DNA of 48,051 bases from Clostridia bacterium (GCA_017464845.1 JAFTYD010000045.1:1-48051), one strand, 5' to 3'; shown: positions 18,858 to 27,187, counted from the stretch's first letter. Translations and numbers: made by a program. Notes: generated by a model not told the origin, from the letters alone.

Positions 18858-19640
18858 ATGAGAGTAATAAATTTGGCTTCAGGAAGTGATGGAAATATCA
18901 CTTATATAGAAAGTGAATCTACAAAATTAATTGTGGATATGGGTCTTTCATGTTCTGATGTTGTAAGTAGATTAGAATTAATAAAAGTTGATCCGAAAGA
19001 TATAAATGCAATAATTATTTCTCATGAACATAGTGATCATATAAAGGGTGTTGATGTTTTTTCAAATAGATATAGTATACCTGTTTATGCTCATGAAAAT
19101 GTATGGAATGGACTTGATAAAAAATTAAAGAAAGTTGATTCAAAAAATAGAAAAATATTTTATGATATTTTTTATATAAATGATATTGAAATTATTCCTG
19201 TTGAGGTTCCTCATGATGTTCCATGTTTTGGATTTAGTTTTAAAAATAATAATAAAAAAATAAGTATTTTAACTGATTTGGGACATACTACAAATAGAAT
19301 ACTTGATAGTGTTCGTGGAAGTCAGTTGATTTATTTAGAAGCAAATTATGATAGAAAAATGTTAGCAGAAGGAACTAAATATCCTCTTGCTTTAAAGAGA
19401 AGAATTTCAGGACCAAATGGACATTTATCAAATGATGATTGTGCTGAATTTATTAAAGAATTAACTTTATCAGGAACAAGACAAATTGTGCTTTCTCATT
19501 TAAGTGAGGAGAACAATGAGCCTGAGCTTGCTTATGAATATATTTGTTCAAAAATTGCACAATATGGAATTGTTGAAGGTACTCATATTAGAATAGATGT
19601 TGCATCAAGAAATCCTGGTGTTTTATTTAGAATAAATTAA
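18858..19640 (+). CDS. walJ: WalJ/YycJ-type metallo-beta-lactamase-fold hydrolase
   Basis: This 260-aa protein starts with the typical MRVINLASGSDGN segment and carries the metal motif HEHSDH at residues 56-61. Further metal ligands follow in the LTDLGHTT and LEANYD segments and the late LSHLSEENN. This is the YycJ/WalJ (Vicibacter-type) branch of the metallo-beta-lactamase fold, nuclease-like hydrolases encoded at the end of the walRKHI-walJ-htrC cluster of Bacillus and relatives; a link to the cell wall or chromosome cycle is proposed for the family but the substrate is not settled. Here the walRKHI genes are absent from the window and only walJ and an HtrA gene remain together. The ATG has no Shine-Dalgarno (AAAACCGATG) and lies next to the predicted transcription start, so the mRNA appears leaderless. 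A terminator hairpin follows immediately. Confidence 0.88.
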   Translation: MRVINLASGSDGNITYIESESTKLIVDMGLSCSDVVSRLELIKVDPKDINAIIISHEHSDHIKGVDVFSNRYSIPVYAHENVWNGLDKKLKKVDSKNRKIFYDIFYINDIEIIPVEVPHDVPCFGFSFKNNNKKISILTDLGHTTNRILDSVRGSQLIYLEANYDRKMLAEGTKYPLALKRRISGPNGHLSNDDCAEFIKELTLSGTRQIVLSHLSEENNEPELAYEYICSKIAQYGIVEGTHIRIDVASRNPGVLFRIN

Positions 19641-19646
19641 AAAATT

Positions 19647-19672
19647 GACTTCCAAAATGGAGGTCTTTTTTT
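19647..19672 (+). terminator. Intrinsic terminator whose 3' arm is the htrA Shine-Dalgarno
   Basis: GACTTCCA (19647-19654), loop AAA, TGGAGGTC (19658-19665) with one G-U pair, then seven T. The GGAGG at 19659-19663 is nine bases from the htrA ATG at 19673 and is the only ribosome site available. The hairpin can thus both stop transcription from walJ and mask the htrA ribosome site in read-through RNA. Confidence 0.8.
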
Positions 19673-20686
19673 ATGAAAAAATTTATCAAATTAGGTATGT
19701 TATCTTTAACATTATTTTTGGCTGGTTGTACGACAACAGAAGCGAAAATTTCTGATCCTAATGTTAATATGAATGTGAGAAATATTGCATTTGAAAATTC
19801 TTCAATTGTTGAAGTTTTAGATGGAGTAAAAAGTGCTGTTGTTGGTATATCGGCAGATTACAATGATGGATATTCTGTTGGTAGTGGAGTTGCATTAAAT
19901 AATGGTAATTATGTTTTAACAAACTATCATGTTATTGAGGGTGGAAAGAATTTAACATTATATTTTGCTGACAAAACAACAGGTAAGGCAAATTCTATTT
20001 GGTATGACAAAGGTCTTGATCTTGCAATTTTGAAATCATCAAGAGAAATTCCTTATCTTTCTGCAATTAAAGAAAATATAAATATTGGAGAAGATGTTTA
20101 TGCTATTGGAACTCCTTTAACATTACAATTTAAACATTCGGTAACAAAAGGAATTGTGAGTGCAAAAGATAGAGTATTAGAAATAGAATCGTCTTCAAAG
20201 GGTTCAACGTTTCAACAAAGTTTGATACAACATGATGCCAGTATAAATCCTGGGAATAGTGGTGGACCTTTGATTAATTCTCAAGGTAGAGTTGTTGGTA
20301 TTAATACTTATAAGACAGCAGAGGGAGAAGGTATTGGTTTTGCAATTCCGATAAAAGTTGGTGAAAGCATTTTGAATCGCATTATTGAAAATAATTCATA
20401 TATTTCACCATATATGGGAGTATTTGGATTTGATAGTGAAATTGCAGAAGTTTATGGTGAACAACTTTCTATGGAAGGTGTTTATGTAATTTCAACAACA
20501 GGTCCTGCATTTGATATTGGAATAAAAAAAGGTGACTTGATAATAAAATTGGGAGACTATGATATTCATAATATGCTAGATTTAAGAGTTGCATTGTTTA
20601 ATTTTGATGTTGATGATGAGGTGGATATTCAATATTTAAGAGATGGAGAGCTTGTTAGTGACAAAATTACACTTTCAAAGAGATAG
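19673..20686 (+). CDS. HtrA/DegP-like trypsin-family serine protease, lipoprotein form
   Basis: HtrA proteases degrade or refold damaged proteins outside the membrane. This 337-aa protein shows a lipoprotein signal (MKKFIKLGMLSLTLFLAGC, lipobox LAGC, Cys19), a trypsin-like domain with His86 (LTNYHVIEG), Asp116 (KGLDLAIL) and Ser196 (NPGNSGGPL), and one C-terminal PDZ domain from about residue 240 (VYVISTTGPAFDIGIKKGD). Firmicute HtrA/HtrC proteins are usually held by an N-terminal transmembrane helix; a lipid anchor is less common. It follows walJ as htrC does in the Bacillus wal cluster. No promoter of its own is evident, so it depends on read-through of the terminator at 19647, which also hides its ribosome site. 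That predicts low or conditional expression. Confidence 0.92.
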   Translation: MKKFIKLGMLSLTLFLAGCTTTEAKISDPNVNMNVRNIAFENSSIVEVLDGVKSAVVGISADYNDGYSVGSGVALNNGNYVLTNYHVIEGGKNLTLYFADKTTGKANSIWYDKGLDLAILKSSREIPYLSAIKENINIGEDVYAIGTPLTLQFKHSVTKGIVSAKDRVLEIESSSKGSTFQQSLIQHDASINPGNSGGPLINSQGRVVGINTYKTAEGEGIGFAIPIKVGESILNRIIENNSYISPYMGVFGFDSEIAEVYGEQLSMEGVYVISTTGPAFDIGIKKGDLIIKLGDYDIHNMLDLRVALFNFDVDDEVDIQYLRDGELVSDKITLSKR

Positions 20687-20734
20687 ATTCTAGGAAACTT
20701 TTAATTATTATTTTAATAAAATATAAAATACCTA

Positions 20735-20763
20735 TTGAAATTTGTTGCATTATGTGTTATAAT
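20735..20763 (+). promoter_or_regulatory. Strong promoter of the 852-aa orphan gene
   Basis: TTGAAA at 20735-20740, 17-base spacer, TGT-TATAAT (extended -10, TATAAT at 20758-20763). The 12-mer ATGTGTTATAAT is shared with the uvrA promoter. The element lies inside the longest reading frame, which shows that the true start is downstream at 20792. Confidence 0.85.
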
Positions 20764-20791
20764 AGCAAGGAATATAAGGAGGAATTTTATT

Positions 20792-23350
20792 ATGGCTGGA
20801 CCAACTATTAAAGATAAAGTAATTAAAGGTCAAGAAATATTAAATAATGATGTTTATACATCATATCAAAGATCTCATTGGGGTTTAAACGATAATAATA
20901 GATTTATAAACGCTTTCTTAGAAGTAACTAAATTTAATAATAAAGAAGAAAATATTTATCAACTTCAAGACTTACAACTTAGATTGAAAGATTTTCTTGG
21001 AAAGGATTCAAAAGAAGTTATTGCTCTTGATAGAAAGAGATTAGATGCTTTCACAAAATTGAATTTGTATGGTAATAGAAGTGAATATTTACCATTAATA
21101 GCAACTGATCCTATTCCTGCAAGTGTAATTTCAAGATTTGATACCTTATTTGAAGATACTTTAGCAAAACAATGTAGAATTGATTCTGAAAATGAATATT
21201 TCAAAGATTTACCAGATGAAAAGATTGAATTTAATGAATCTACAAGACTTATTGCAGAAATTTATAATCTTTCTGAACTTTTATTCAGTAGAAAAACTGA
21301 AGAAGATATGGAAAAATTTAAATTATTCGATGATTCAGAAGAAATAGAAACTGTTGCTTTACTTACTACTTATCTTATTATCAAAGATGAAATTATGAAC
21401 TCTGGAGTTAAGTACGATCTTACAGAATTTGAAAGAGCTTGTGCTGCAAGAGTATATAATTTCGTTGAAAATGATATTAAAAGATATAAAGGTTTGAAGG
21501 GTGCAGAAAAACAAAATACATTAGAAAATTATAGTTTACCAAAACTTAGAGATAATGTTATTGCTATTGCAAATCAAATACATAATGCTTTAATTACAAA
21601 AGTATTTAAAGATAATGGTTATTTTGACAACTTCTTCCACGATAGAAGAATGGAAGAATTGTTTATAAGAGAAGCAAACGGAAGAGATTTACATGACCCT
21701 GTACAAGTTCACTTTATTGATGGGCTTGGAAGAGTTGTTTCAAGAGAAGCTGATCTTATAGGTGAAACAGAAGTTAAAGAATTTGATCATTCAAAAGAAG
21801 ATACAAGAACAACAGACTCTGCAAGAATTAGAGATGAATTACAAGCTGTTGAACTTGTTAGATATATTTCTGAAATCAGAGATAATATTGATCTTTATAA
21901 CAATCTTAGACAAGAAAATATTACAGAAAATTTAGATGTAATTAGAACAGGTATTGTTAAAGATATTAATAATGTTTATGGAAAACTCTTAGAAAGATAT
22001 CAAGAAAGAATTGATACTATCAAAGGTTCTTCATTTGAAACAGAAACACCAACTCTTACTTCAATCTTAGATGAAAGTCAAAGATTCTATAATAGTAATA
22101 AGAAAGATAAACTTGAACAACTTGAAAAGATATCTGCTCTTATAAGAAGTTATATTGTTGCTGATCCAAAACAAGATGTTAGATTTGAACAAGATATGGC
22201 AACTATTATGGATAATTTCAATACAGTTATCACTCTTGATGAAAAACTTTTTGGAACAATGGATAATGCAACTGTTATTAAAGCTCAACCAAGAGTTAGA
22301 GATGTTGCAAGAAAATTAAGCAATAGTGAAGCTTTAACAAGAAGAGTTGAAGAAGTTACAAGAGAAGAAGTTGCAAAAATTATTACTCATTCAAAAAATG
22401 TTTATGAAACTGCAATTAAAGATAGAGTTCTTGATGAAAACGGGGAATTAAGAAAAACTGTTTATGCAATTCAAGGATTTCTTGATAAAGATAAAGACGT
22501 AACAAAAGATGCAGTAAAACTTGCATTCCCATCAAAACTTGAATTAGAACCTTATGAAATGTTTAAGTTTATTGGATATGCACTTGTTCATGTAAATGAT
22601 AGAGATGAAAATACAAGATATTATTTCAACGATGAAGATCTTGCTGCTGGTTTAGCAGAAGAATCTTTAGCAAGAGATTTCTATACAAATTCACAAATTG
22701 ATTATCATAATTTGTTAGATAAAGAAAAATATTTTGATAACTCTTCAAGAAGAGAAAGATTGCTCGGTCAATTTAATTCAGAAATGAAGAAAGAAGATTT
22801 TGCTGAACTTCAATTTATGAAAGAATCAGCATTGTTTAGACAAAGTATTGTTGAAAGAGGTAAGAAATTAACTGATAACCAAGAAGATGTAATGAACTTC
22901 TTAAGAGATGTTAGATTGTTCTGTGGTTATATTTGGGAAAGAGATAAATCAGGTTACGAAATCTATGGAAAAAATCTTCCATCAGGAAAGAGAATTAAGA
23001 TGATTGAAGATTCTGTAAGAGATTTGGCAACTGCAATGGTTCTTTCAGAAAATGTTGAAAGTTTATCAATTGCATTCAATCAATTATATAGAACTTGTGA
23101 AAACATTTTAGGTAAAAAAGATGCTGACATTAAGATTAGACAATTGGTTAAAGAAGGTATTGAAGATGCTGAAATAATCGCAGGAAGAACTCTTGTTAAT
23201 ACTCAAGATAAAACAATGATTGTTGAAGCTGAAGAAGTAAAAGTTGCGCCAAAACCAAAGAAGAAGGAAACAAAGGTTGTTAAGAAACCTGTTGAACCAA
23301 AAACTCCTAATGGAATGAAAAATGTTTTAAACGATTTCTTCAAGAAATAA
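20792..23350 (+). CDS. Large cytoplasmic helical protein, 852 aa, family unknown
   Basis: I do not recognise this protein. It begins MAGPTIKDKVIKGQEI, has no signal peptide or membrane segment, and is rich in Glu, Lys, Asp, Arg and Leu with few Gly or Pro. That predicts a long, mainly alpha-helical, possibly rod- or scaffold-like molecule. No nucleotide-binding loop, Cys cluster or catalytic motif stands out. The last ~35 residues form a basic, Pro/Lys-rich linker (VAPKPKKKETKVVKKP) ending in a short amphipathic helix (GMKNVLNDFFKK), a layout often used as a docking tail. The ATG at 20792 is chosen for its full AAGGAGG at 20776-20782 and because an upstream TTG at 20735 is part of the -35 box. 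A near-consensus promoter, strong ribosome site and strong terminator suggest an abundant protein transcribed alone. Confidence 0.8.
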   Translation: MAGPTIKDKVIKGQEILNNDVYTSYQRSHWGLNDNNRFINAFLEVTKFNNKEENIYQLQDLQLRLKDFLGKDSKEVIALDRKRLDAFTKLNLYGNRSEYLPLIATDPIPASVISRFDTLFEDTLAKQCRIDSENEYFKDLPDEKIEFNESTRLIAEIYNLSELLFSRKTEEDMEKFKLFDDSEEIETVALLTTYLIIKDEIMNSGVKYDLTEFERACAARVYNFVENDIKRYKGLKGAEKQNTLENYSLPKLRDNVIAIANQIHNALITKVFKDNGYFDNFFHDRRMEELFIREANGRDLHDPVQVHFIDGLGRVVSREADLIGETEVKEFDHSKEDTRTTDSARIRDELQAVELVRYISEIRDNIDLYNNLRQENITENLDVIRTGIVKDINNVYGKLLERYQERIDTIKGSSFETETPTLTSILDESQRFYNSNKKDKLEQLEKISALIRSYIVADPKQDVRFEQDMATIMDNFNTVITLDEKLFGTMDNATVIKAQPRVRDVARKLSNSEALTRRVEEVTREEVAKIITHSKNVYETAIKDRVLDENGELRKTVYAIQGFLDKDKDVTKDAVKLAFPSKLELEPYEMFKFIGYALVHVNDRDENTRYYFNDEDLAAGLAEESLARDFYTNSQIDYHNLLDKEKYFDNSSRRERLLGQFNSEMKKEDFAELQFMKESALFRQSIVERGKKLTDNQEDVMNFLRDVRLFCGYIWERDKSGYEIYGKNLPSGKRIKMIEDSVRDLATAMVLSENVESLSIAFNQLYRTCENILGKKDADIKIRQLVKEGIEDAEIIAGRTLVNTQDKTMIVEAEEVKVAPKPKKKETKVVKKPVEPKTPNGMKNVLNDFFKK

Positions 23351-23357
23351 AATAAAT

Positions 23358-23388
23358 AAAAAGAGTATAGAAAATATACTCTTTTTTT
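23358..23388 (+). terminator. Intrinsic terminator of the 852-aa gene
   Basis: AAAAAGAGTATA (23358-23369), loop GAAAA, TATACTCTTTTT (23375-23386) and further T. A perfect 12-bp stem. Confidence 0.92.
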
Positions 23389-23478
23389 ATGTCTTTAATT
23401 AATTTAATTTTTGGAATATTTTTAAAAACTTTGTTTATATTGAACTAAAATATTAATTTATTTGTAAAAAAATAACAA

Positions 23479-23506
23479 AAAAAATCTAGTTTTTCTAGAT
23501 TTTTTA
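23479..23506 (-). terminator. Terminator of the leftward aldolase gene, probably bidirectional
   Basis: AAAATCTAG (23481-23489), loop TTTTT, CTAGATTTT (23495-23503), with A-run and T-run outside. It lies 22 bases beyond the aldolase stop. The 90 bases between it and the terminator at 23358 hold nothing recognisable. Confidence 0.85.
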
Positions 23507-23528
23507 TGTTTGTGTTAAGTTGATTATA

Positions 23529-24449
23529 TTAATATTTGTTATTTGAGCAAAGAAGAGAAATTATCTTTCCGCTAACAACTTCATTGATTTTGTTTTCACC
23601 ACTCTTAAAATGGTCTCTAAAATTGAAATTTGAAGGGTCTGTTGATAAGAGTTCTCTTATTTGACCAATCATCGCAAGTCTTAAATCAGTGTCAGAATTT
23701 ACTTTAATAACATTATGTTTTGTTACGGCTTCTTTGATTAATTCTTCAGGAATTCCTGATGAATTTTTTATGTTTCCACCATATTGATTAATTTTATCAA
23801 CAAGTTCTTTGTTTACTGTTGAAGCTCCATGTAAAACTAATGGGTAGTTAGGTAATAATTCTTCAATTTGAGATAAGATATCAAATCTTAATGTTTGATT
23901 TCCTGAATATTTGTATGCACCATGACTTGTTCCAATAGCTACTGCAAGAGTATCACAATTTGTGCTATCAACAAAAGTTTTAGCCATTTGTGGGTCAGTA
24001 TAAATATTTTGTTCTGCTGAAACTTCATCTTCAACACCACTTAAAACTCCAAGTTCAGCTTCAACTAAAACATTTTTTGAATGAGCATATTCAACAACTT
24101 TTTTTGTTATTTCAATGTTTTCTTCAAAAGATAAAGAACTACCATCAATCATAACAGAATCAAATCCAACATCAACAGCTTTTTTACACATTTCAAATGT
24201 TTTTCCATGATCAAGATGCAAAAATATAGGGCAATCATAAGTTTTTCTTGCACTATCAATCAATGCCATAATAAAATGTTCATTCATATATTTGAAAGAA
24301 CTTTCACTTACTGCAACAATAACAGGAGATTTAAGATCTTCACAAGCTTTACAAATTCCTTTTAAATTTTCCATATTTGAAAAATTAAATGCACCAAGAG
24401 CAAAACCTTCTTTTAATGCTTTATCGATATAATATTTTAAATTTTCCAT
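23529..24449 (-). CDS. fba: Class II (zinc) fructose-bisphosphate aldolase family enzyme
   Basis: This 306-aa enzyme has the class II aldolase signature: the zinc and active-site segments HLDHGKTFEMC, SVMIDGSSLSFEENI, VEAELGVLSGVED, VAIGTSHGAYKY and PLVLHGASTV, then the phosphate-binding region near IKVNSDTDLRLA. It cleaves fructose 1,6-bisphosphate to glyceraldehyde 3-phosphate and dihydroxyacetone phosphate in glycolysis. Tagatose-bisphosphate aldolases (GatY/KbaY) share the fold and cannot be fully excluded, but there are no hexitol genes nearby. The ATG at the complement of 24447-24449 is preferred over an upstream in-frame start because GAGAGGTGATT precedes it and the promoter -10 lies within the longer frame. 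It is monocistronic, divergent from the lipoprotein gene at 24525, with its own terminator. Confidence 0.92.
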   Translation of the reverse strand: MENLKYYIDKALKEGFALGAFNFSNMENLKGICKACEDLKSPVIVAVSESSFKYMNEHFIMALIDSARKTYDCPIFLHLDHGKTFEMCKKAVDVGFDSVMIDGSSLSFEENIEITKKVVEYAHSKNVLVEAELGVLSGVEDEVSAEQNIYTDPQMAKTFVDSTNCDTLAVAIGTSHGAYKYSGNQTLRFDILSQIEELLPNYPLVLHGASTVNKELVDKINQYGGNIKNSSGIPEELIKEAVTKHNVIKVNSDTDLRLAMIGQIRELLSTDPSNFNFRDHFKSGENKINEVVSGKIISLLCSNNKY

Positions 24450-24467
24450 AATCACCTCTCTTTTTTT

Positions 24468-24495
24468 ATTATACATCATTTTTAAAAAATATCAA
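24468..24495 (-). promoter_or_regulatory. Leftward promoter of the aldolase gene
   Basis: On the minus strand TTGATA (complement of 24490-24495), 16-base spacer, TATAAT (complement of 24468-24473), about 18 bases before the start codon. Confidence 0.7.
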
Positions 24496-24524
24496 ACATA
24501 TTAATATGATAAAGGGAGAATATT

Positions 24525-25178
24525 ATGAAAAAAATTCTATTAATTTTTGTGCTTTTTTTCGGATTGTTTTTGTCAGGTTGTAGTAATAAAAAAAGTTATA
24601 TTGAAAAGAATTTATCAGAGATAACTTATTTTACATATAGGGTAAATACTGATGATTTTTATTGTAGTGTAAATTATGGTGAAAGAGAGAAAAATTATGC
24701 ACTTGATGGACGAAGTGGTGATAATGTTGATTTTTGTTTAGTAACATTTTATTTATATGAAAATATTGAAGAAAATTATTTACCACTTACTGTGATTATT
24801 AATGAAAAAAATCTTGTTTGTAATTTGGAAAAAAATCCTTATACGTATTCTTTTATGATAGATTTAGAAAGAGAACTGAAGGGTGATGAAAATATAAAAA
24901 TCAAGTGGAATGAATGTGAGTATAATTTAACAAAACAAGACTGTAAATTTGATTATAAAAGCGTGTTAAAAAAAATGAATTTTGAGTATAAAAATGAAAT
25001 AAATGAATGTTTAAAAAATAAGGATTTAAATGCTGAATTTTATTTAAAAATAATTGATATGACACAAAAAGGAATTGATAAAATTTACTGGTGTTTTAGT
25101 ATAGTTAGAGATGATAATAAATGTTACAATTGTTTGATAGATGTAAATACTGGAGAAATAATTTCGGAAAATCTTTAA
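24525..25178 (+). CDS. Small lipoprotein, 217 aa, unknown function
   Basis: This is a clear lipoprotein: MKKILLIFVLFFGLFLSGC with lipobox LSGC and Cys19, so it is exported and lipid-anchored on the outer face of the membrane. The mature part is acidic and Asn/Lys-rich. The C-terminal segment, ending YWCFSIVRDDNKCYNCLIDV then NTGEIIS, resembles the strand pattern of PepSY-like lipoprotein modules, but the match is too weak to name. Several Cys residues (CNYNL area, CYNC) are unusual in an exported protein of a Gram-positive cell. The ATG at 24525 has AAAGGGAG upstream. It is divergent from the aldolase gene, closed by a terminator, and appears to be transcribed alone. Confidence 0.75.
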   Translation: MKKILLIFVLFFGLFLSGCSNKKSYIEKNLSEITYFTYRVNTDDFYCSVNYGEREKNYALDGRSGDNVDFCLVTFYLYENIEENYLPLTVIINEKNLVCNLEKNPYTYSFMIDLERELKGDENIKIKWNECEYNLTKQDCKFDYKSVLKKMNFEYKNEINECLKNKDLNAEFYLKIIDMTQKGIDKIYWCFSIVRDDNKCYNCLIDVNTGEIISENL

Positions 25179-25188
25179 AAAATATATT

Positions 25189-25217
25189 AAAAAATGCCTT
25201 TTTTAGGTATTTTTTTT
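25189..25217 (+). terminator. Intrinsic terminator of the lipoprotein gene
   Basis: AAAATGCCT (25191-25199), T5 loop, AGGTATTTT (25205-25213) with one G-U pair, and further T. Confidence 0.8.
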
Positions 25218-25276
25218 GTAAATAAAGAAATATTTTTTGTGTATTTAATTTTTTTTAAGGTATGTATATAAATATT

Positions 25277-25305
25277 TTGTAAAATTTTTCTTTGTATGAT
25301 ATAAT
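25277..25305 (+). promoter_or_regulatory. Promoter of hflX, giving a leaderless mRNA
   Basis: TTGTAA at 25277-25282, 17-base spacer, TGA-TATAAT (extended -10, TATAAT at 25300-25305). The -10 ends eight bases before the ATG at 25314, so the start lies within one or two bases of it. Confidence 0.75.
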
Positions 25306-25313
25306 AAAATATC

Positions 25314-26414
25314 ATGAAAAAAAGTAAGATTATTGAACTTGTAAATAATGAAAAAGAAAAAGCTGTTGTGGTTACAGTTTCTTTTTCTACATTAAAAAAT
25401 CAAGACAAAGAATATAATAGAAAATTAGTAGAAATTAAAAGACTTTGTTATAGTGCAGAATGTGATGTTGTTGGAGAATTTCATCAAAATATAAAAAAGC
25501 CAAATGTTAGATATTTAATAGGAGAAGGAAAGCTTGCAGAGATAAAAAATTTCATTGAAGAAAATGAAGTTGATGTTGTTATTGTTGATCATCCTTTAAC
25601 AGGTTCGCAACAAAGAAATTTATCAAATGAACTTGGTGTAAAAGTGCTTGATAGAATTTTATTAATTATTGATATTTTTGCAAGAAATTCAAAGACTAAT
25701 GAAGGAAAAAAAGAAGTTAAACTTGCACAAAATAAATATCTCTTAACAAGACTTTCAAGTATGCAAGGATCTGCAGGAAGATTTGGTGGAGCCGGTGTTG
25801 GAATGAGAGGACCAGGGGAAACTAAACTTGAACTTGATAAAAGAAAATTGGAACAAGAAATTGTTGAACTAGAAAAAGAAATGAAAAAAATAAAACAAAA
25901 GCGTCAACAAAATCGTGTAGCAAGAATTAAGTCGGGAATAAAAAGAGTTGCTGTTGTCGGTTATACAAATGCAGGAAAAAGTACTCTTTTAAATTCTTTT
26001 ACAAATGATATTATTTATGCTGATGATAAACTTTTTGCAACACTTGATACAACAAGTAGAAGAATGTATCTTGAAGATGGAAATTATTGTATTTTAACAG
26101 ATACAGTAGGTTTTATTAGTGATATTCCACATGAACTTGTTGAAAGTTTTTCTGCAACACTTGAGGAGGCTGTTGATGCAGAATTAATATTGCATGTGAT
26201 TGATGTTGCCGATCCGTTTTATAAAGATAATATCGAAATCACAAATAAGGTTCTTGATGATTTGAATGCAACAAAAAATCGTATTTTAGTATTAAATAAA
26301 AGCGAACTTTTAACAAAACCAATGGTTGTGAATGAAAATGAAATATTTATTTCTGCAAAACATAAAAAAGGTTTAGATAATTTAAAGAAATTAATAATTG
26401 AAAAATTAAAATAA
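25314..26414 (+). CDS. hflX: Ribosome-associated GTPase HflX
   Basis: HflX is a translational GTPase-like factor that binds and splits stalled or stressed ribosomes. This 366-aa copy has the HflX N-terminal domain (KPNVRYLIGEGKLAEIKNFI, VDHPLTGSQQRNL, VKVLDRILLIIDIFARNSK), the linker signature GAGVGMRGPGETKLELDKR and a long basic coiled coil. The GTPase domain follows with G1 GYTNAGKST (from Gly216), G3 DTVGFI (Asp263) and G4 NKSE (Asn328). It lacks the extra C-terminal domain of longer homologues and is therefore shorter than the ~420-aa forms. The ATG has no Shine-Dalgarno (AAAATATCATG) and adjoins the predicted transcription start. It is monocistronic, with a strong terminator behind it. 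Confidence 0.95.
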   Translation: MKKSKIIELVNNEKEKAVVVTVSFSTLKNQDKEYNRKLVEIKRLCYSAECDVVGEFHQNIKKPNVRYLIGEGKLAEIKNFIEENEVDVVIVDHPLTGSQQRNLSNELGVKVLDRILLIIDIFARNSKTNEGKKEVKLAQNKYLLTRLSSMQGSAGRFGGAGVGMRGPGETKLELDKRKLEQEIVELEKEMKKIKQKRQQNRVARIKSGIKRVAVVGYTNAGKSTLLNSFTNDIIYADDKLFATLDTTSRRMYLEDGNYCILTDTVGFISDIPHELVESFSATLEEAVDAELILHVIDVADPFYKDNIEITNKVLDDLNATKNRILVLNKSELLTKPMVVNENEIFISAKHKKGLDNLKKLIIEKLK

Positions 26415-26456
26415 AAAATATTTGAATTATTCTAATGTTTTTGAAATTCGTAAAAT

Positions 26457-26492
26457 AAAAGAACTTTATCTTGAAAGATAGAGTTCTTTTTT
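26457..26492. terminator. Terminator of hflX, also usable by the convergent phosphatase gene
   Basis: AAAAGAACTTTATC (26457-26470), loop TTGAAA, GATAGAGTTCTTTT (26477-26490) with one G-U pair. T-runs lie on both strands. The next 87 bases to 26579 show only A/T-rich DNA. Confidence 0.88.
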
Positions 26493-26579
26493 ATTTTTAA
26501 AAAATAATTTTTAAATGTTTTTAAATTCATATTTTATGGTTAAAAATATAGATTAAAATAATGTTTTATAATTTTCTTT

Positions 26580-27101
26580 TTAGTTTTCGTAACTTAAGAC
26601 TTCGCAATTTTTTAATTTATATTTTTCATATAAAGAACCTTTAGGTTCGCCTTCAAAATAACATCGTACATAAAGACAAACTCCAGCATGGGTAACAACT
26701 AAAATATTTTGTTTATTATATTTTTTTATAAGTTCGTCTAAAAAGTTGTTAATTCTTTCCTTAAAACTGTCTAGAGGTTCAATACCAAACCTTGTGTCGG
26801 TTGGGTCATTAAAGTCTGGAAAAACTTTTATTTCGTCTTTTAGTTTTCCTTCAAGTTCGCCGTTGAAACGCTCTATCAATCTATTATCAATAATAAGATC
26901 TTGGTCGCAAATTATTTGTGCAGTTTCTTTTGCTCTTTTAAGAGGACTTGAAAAAACTTTATCAAATTTAATGTCATTTAATTTATCTTTAATAATTTGG
27001 GCTTGCATTCGGCCTTCTTCGTTTAGTTCAATATCTATATGACCTTGCATTCTTCCAATTTTATTCCAATCAGTTTGTCCGTGTCTTACAAAATAAATCA
27101 T
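26580..27101 (-). CDS. Histidine phosphatase superfamily protein (phosphoglycerate mutase-like)
   Basis: This 173-aa protein opens with MIYFVRHGQTDWN, the RHG motif whose His takes the phosphate. It has the second-half SSPLKRAKETAQII segment and the late catalytic VVTHAG. Members include cofactor-dependent phosphoglycerate mutase, CobC/alpha-ribazole phosphatase and many broad-specificity phosphatases. At this size it is a phosphatase more likely than a glycolytic mutase, and no cobalamin genes are near. The ATG has AAGGAAG upstream. It follows another gene of the same family by 86 bases on the same strand; the two share the first 13 residues and overall layout, so they are probably a tandem duplication and may be co-transcribed. 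Substrate unknown. Confidence 0.88.
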   Translation of the reverse strand: MIYFVRHGQTDWNKIGRMQGHIDIELNEEGRMQAQIIKDKLNDIKFDKVFSSPLKRAKETAQIICDQDLIIDNRLIERFNGELEGKLKDEIKVFPDFNDPTDTRFGIEPLDSFKERINNFLDELIKKYNKQNILVVTHAGVCLYVRCYFEGEPKGSLYEKYKLKNCEVLSYEN

Positions 27102-27187
27102 TTATTCTTCCTTTAAAATTATTATATAAAAATCGTTAATTAATTACTTTTATAAGTAAAAAATTTAATTATTATAAAAAAATATGT

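Noticed and set aside
20735..20791. Longer start (TTG at 20735) for the 852-aa gene
   Set aside because: That TTG is the first base triplet of the -35 box; transcription starts after it and AAGGAGG fits the ATG at 20792.
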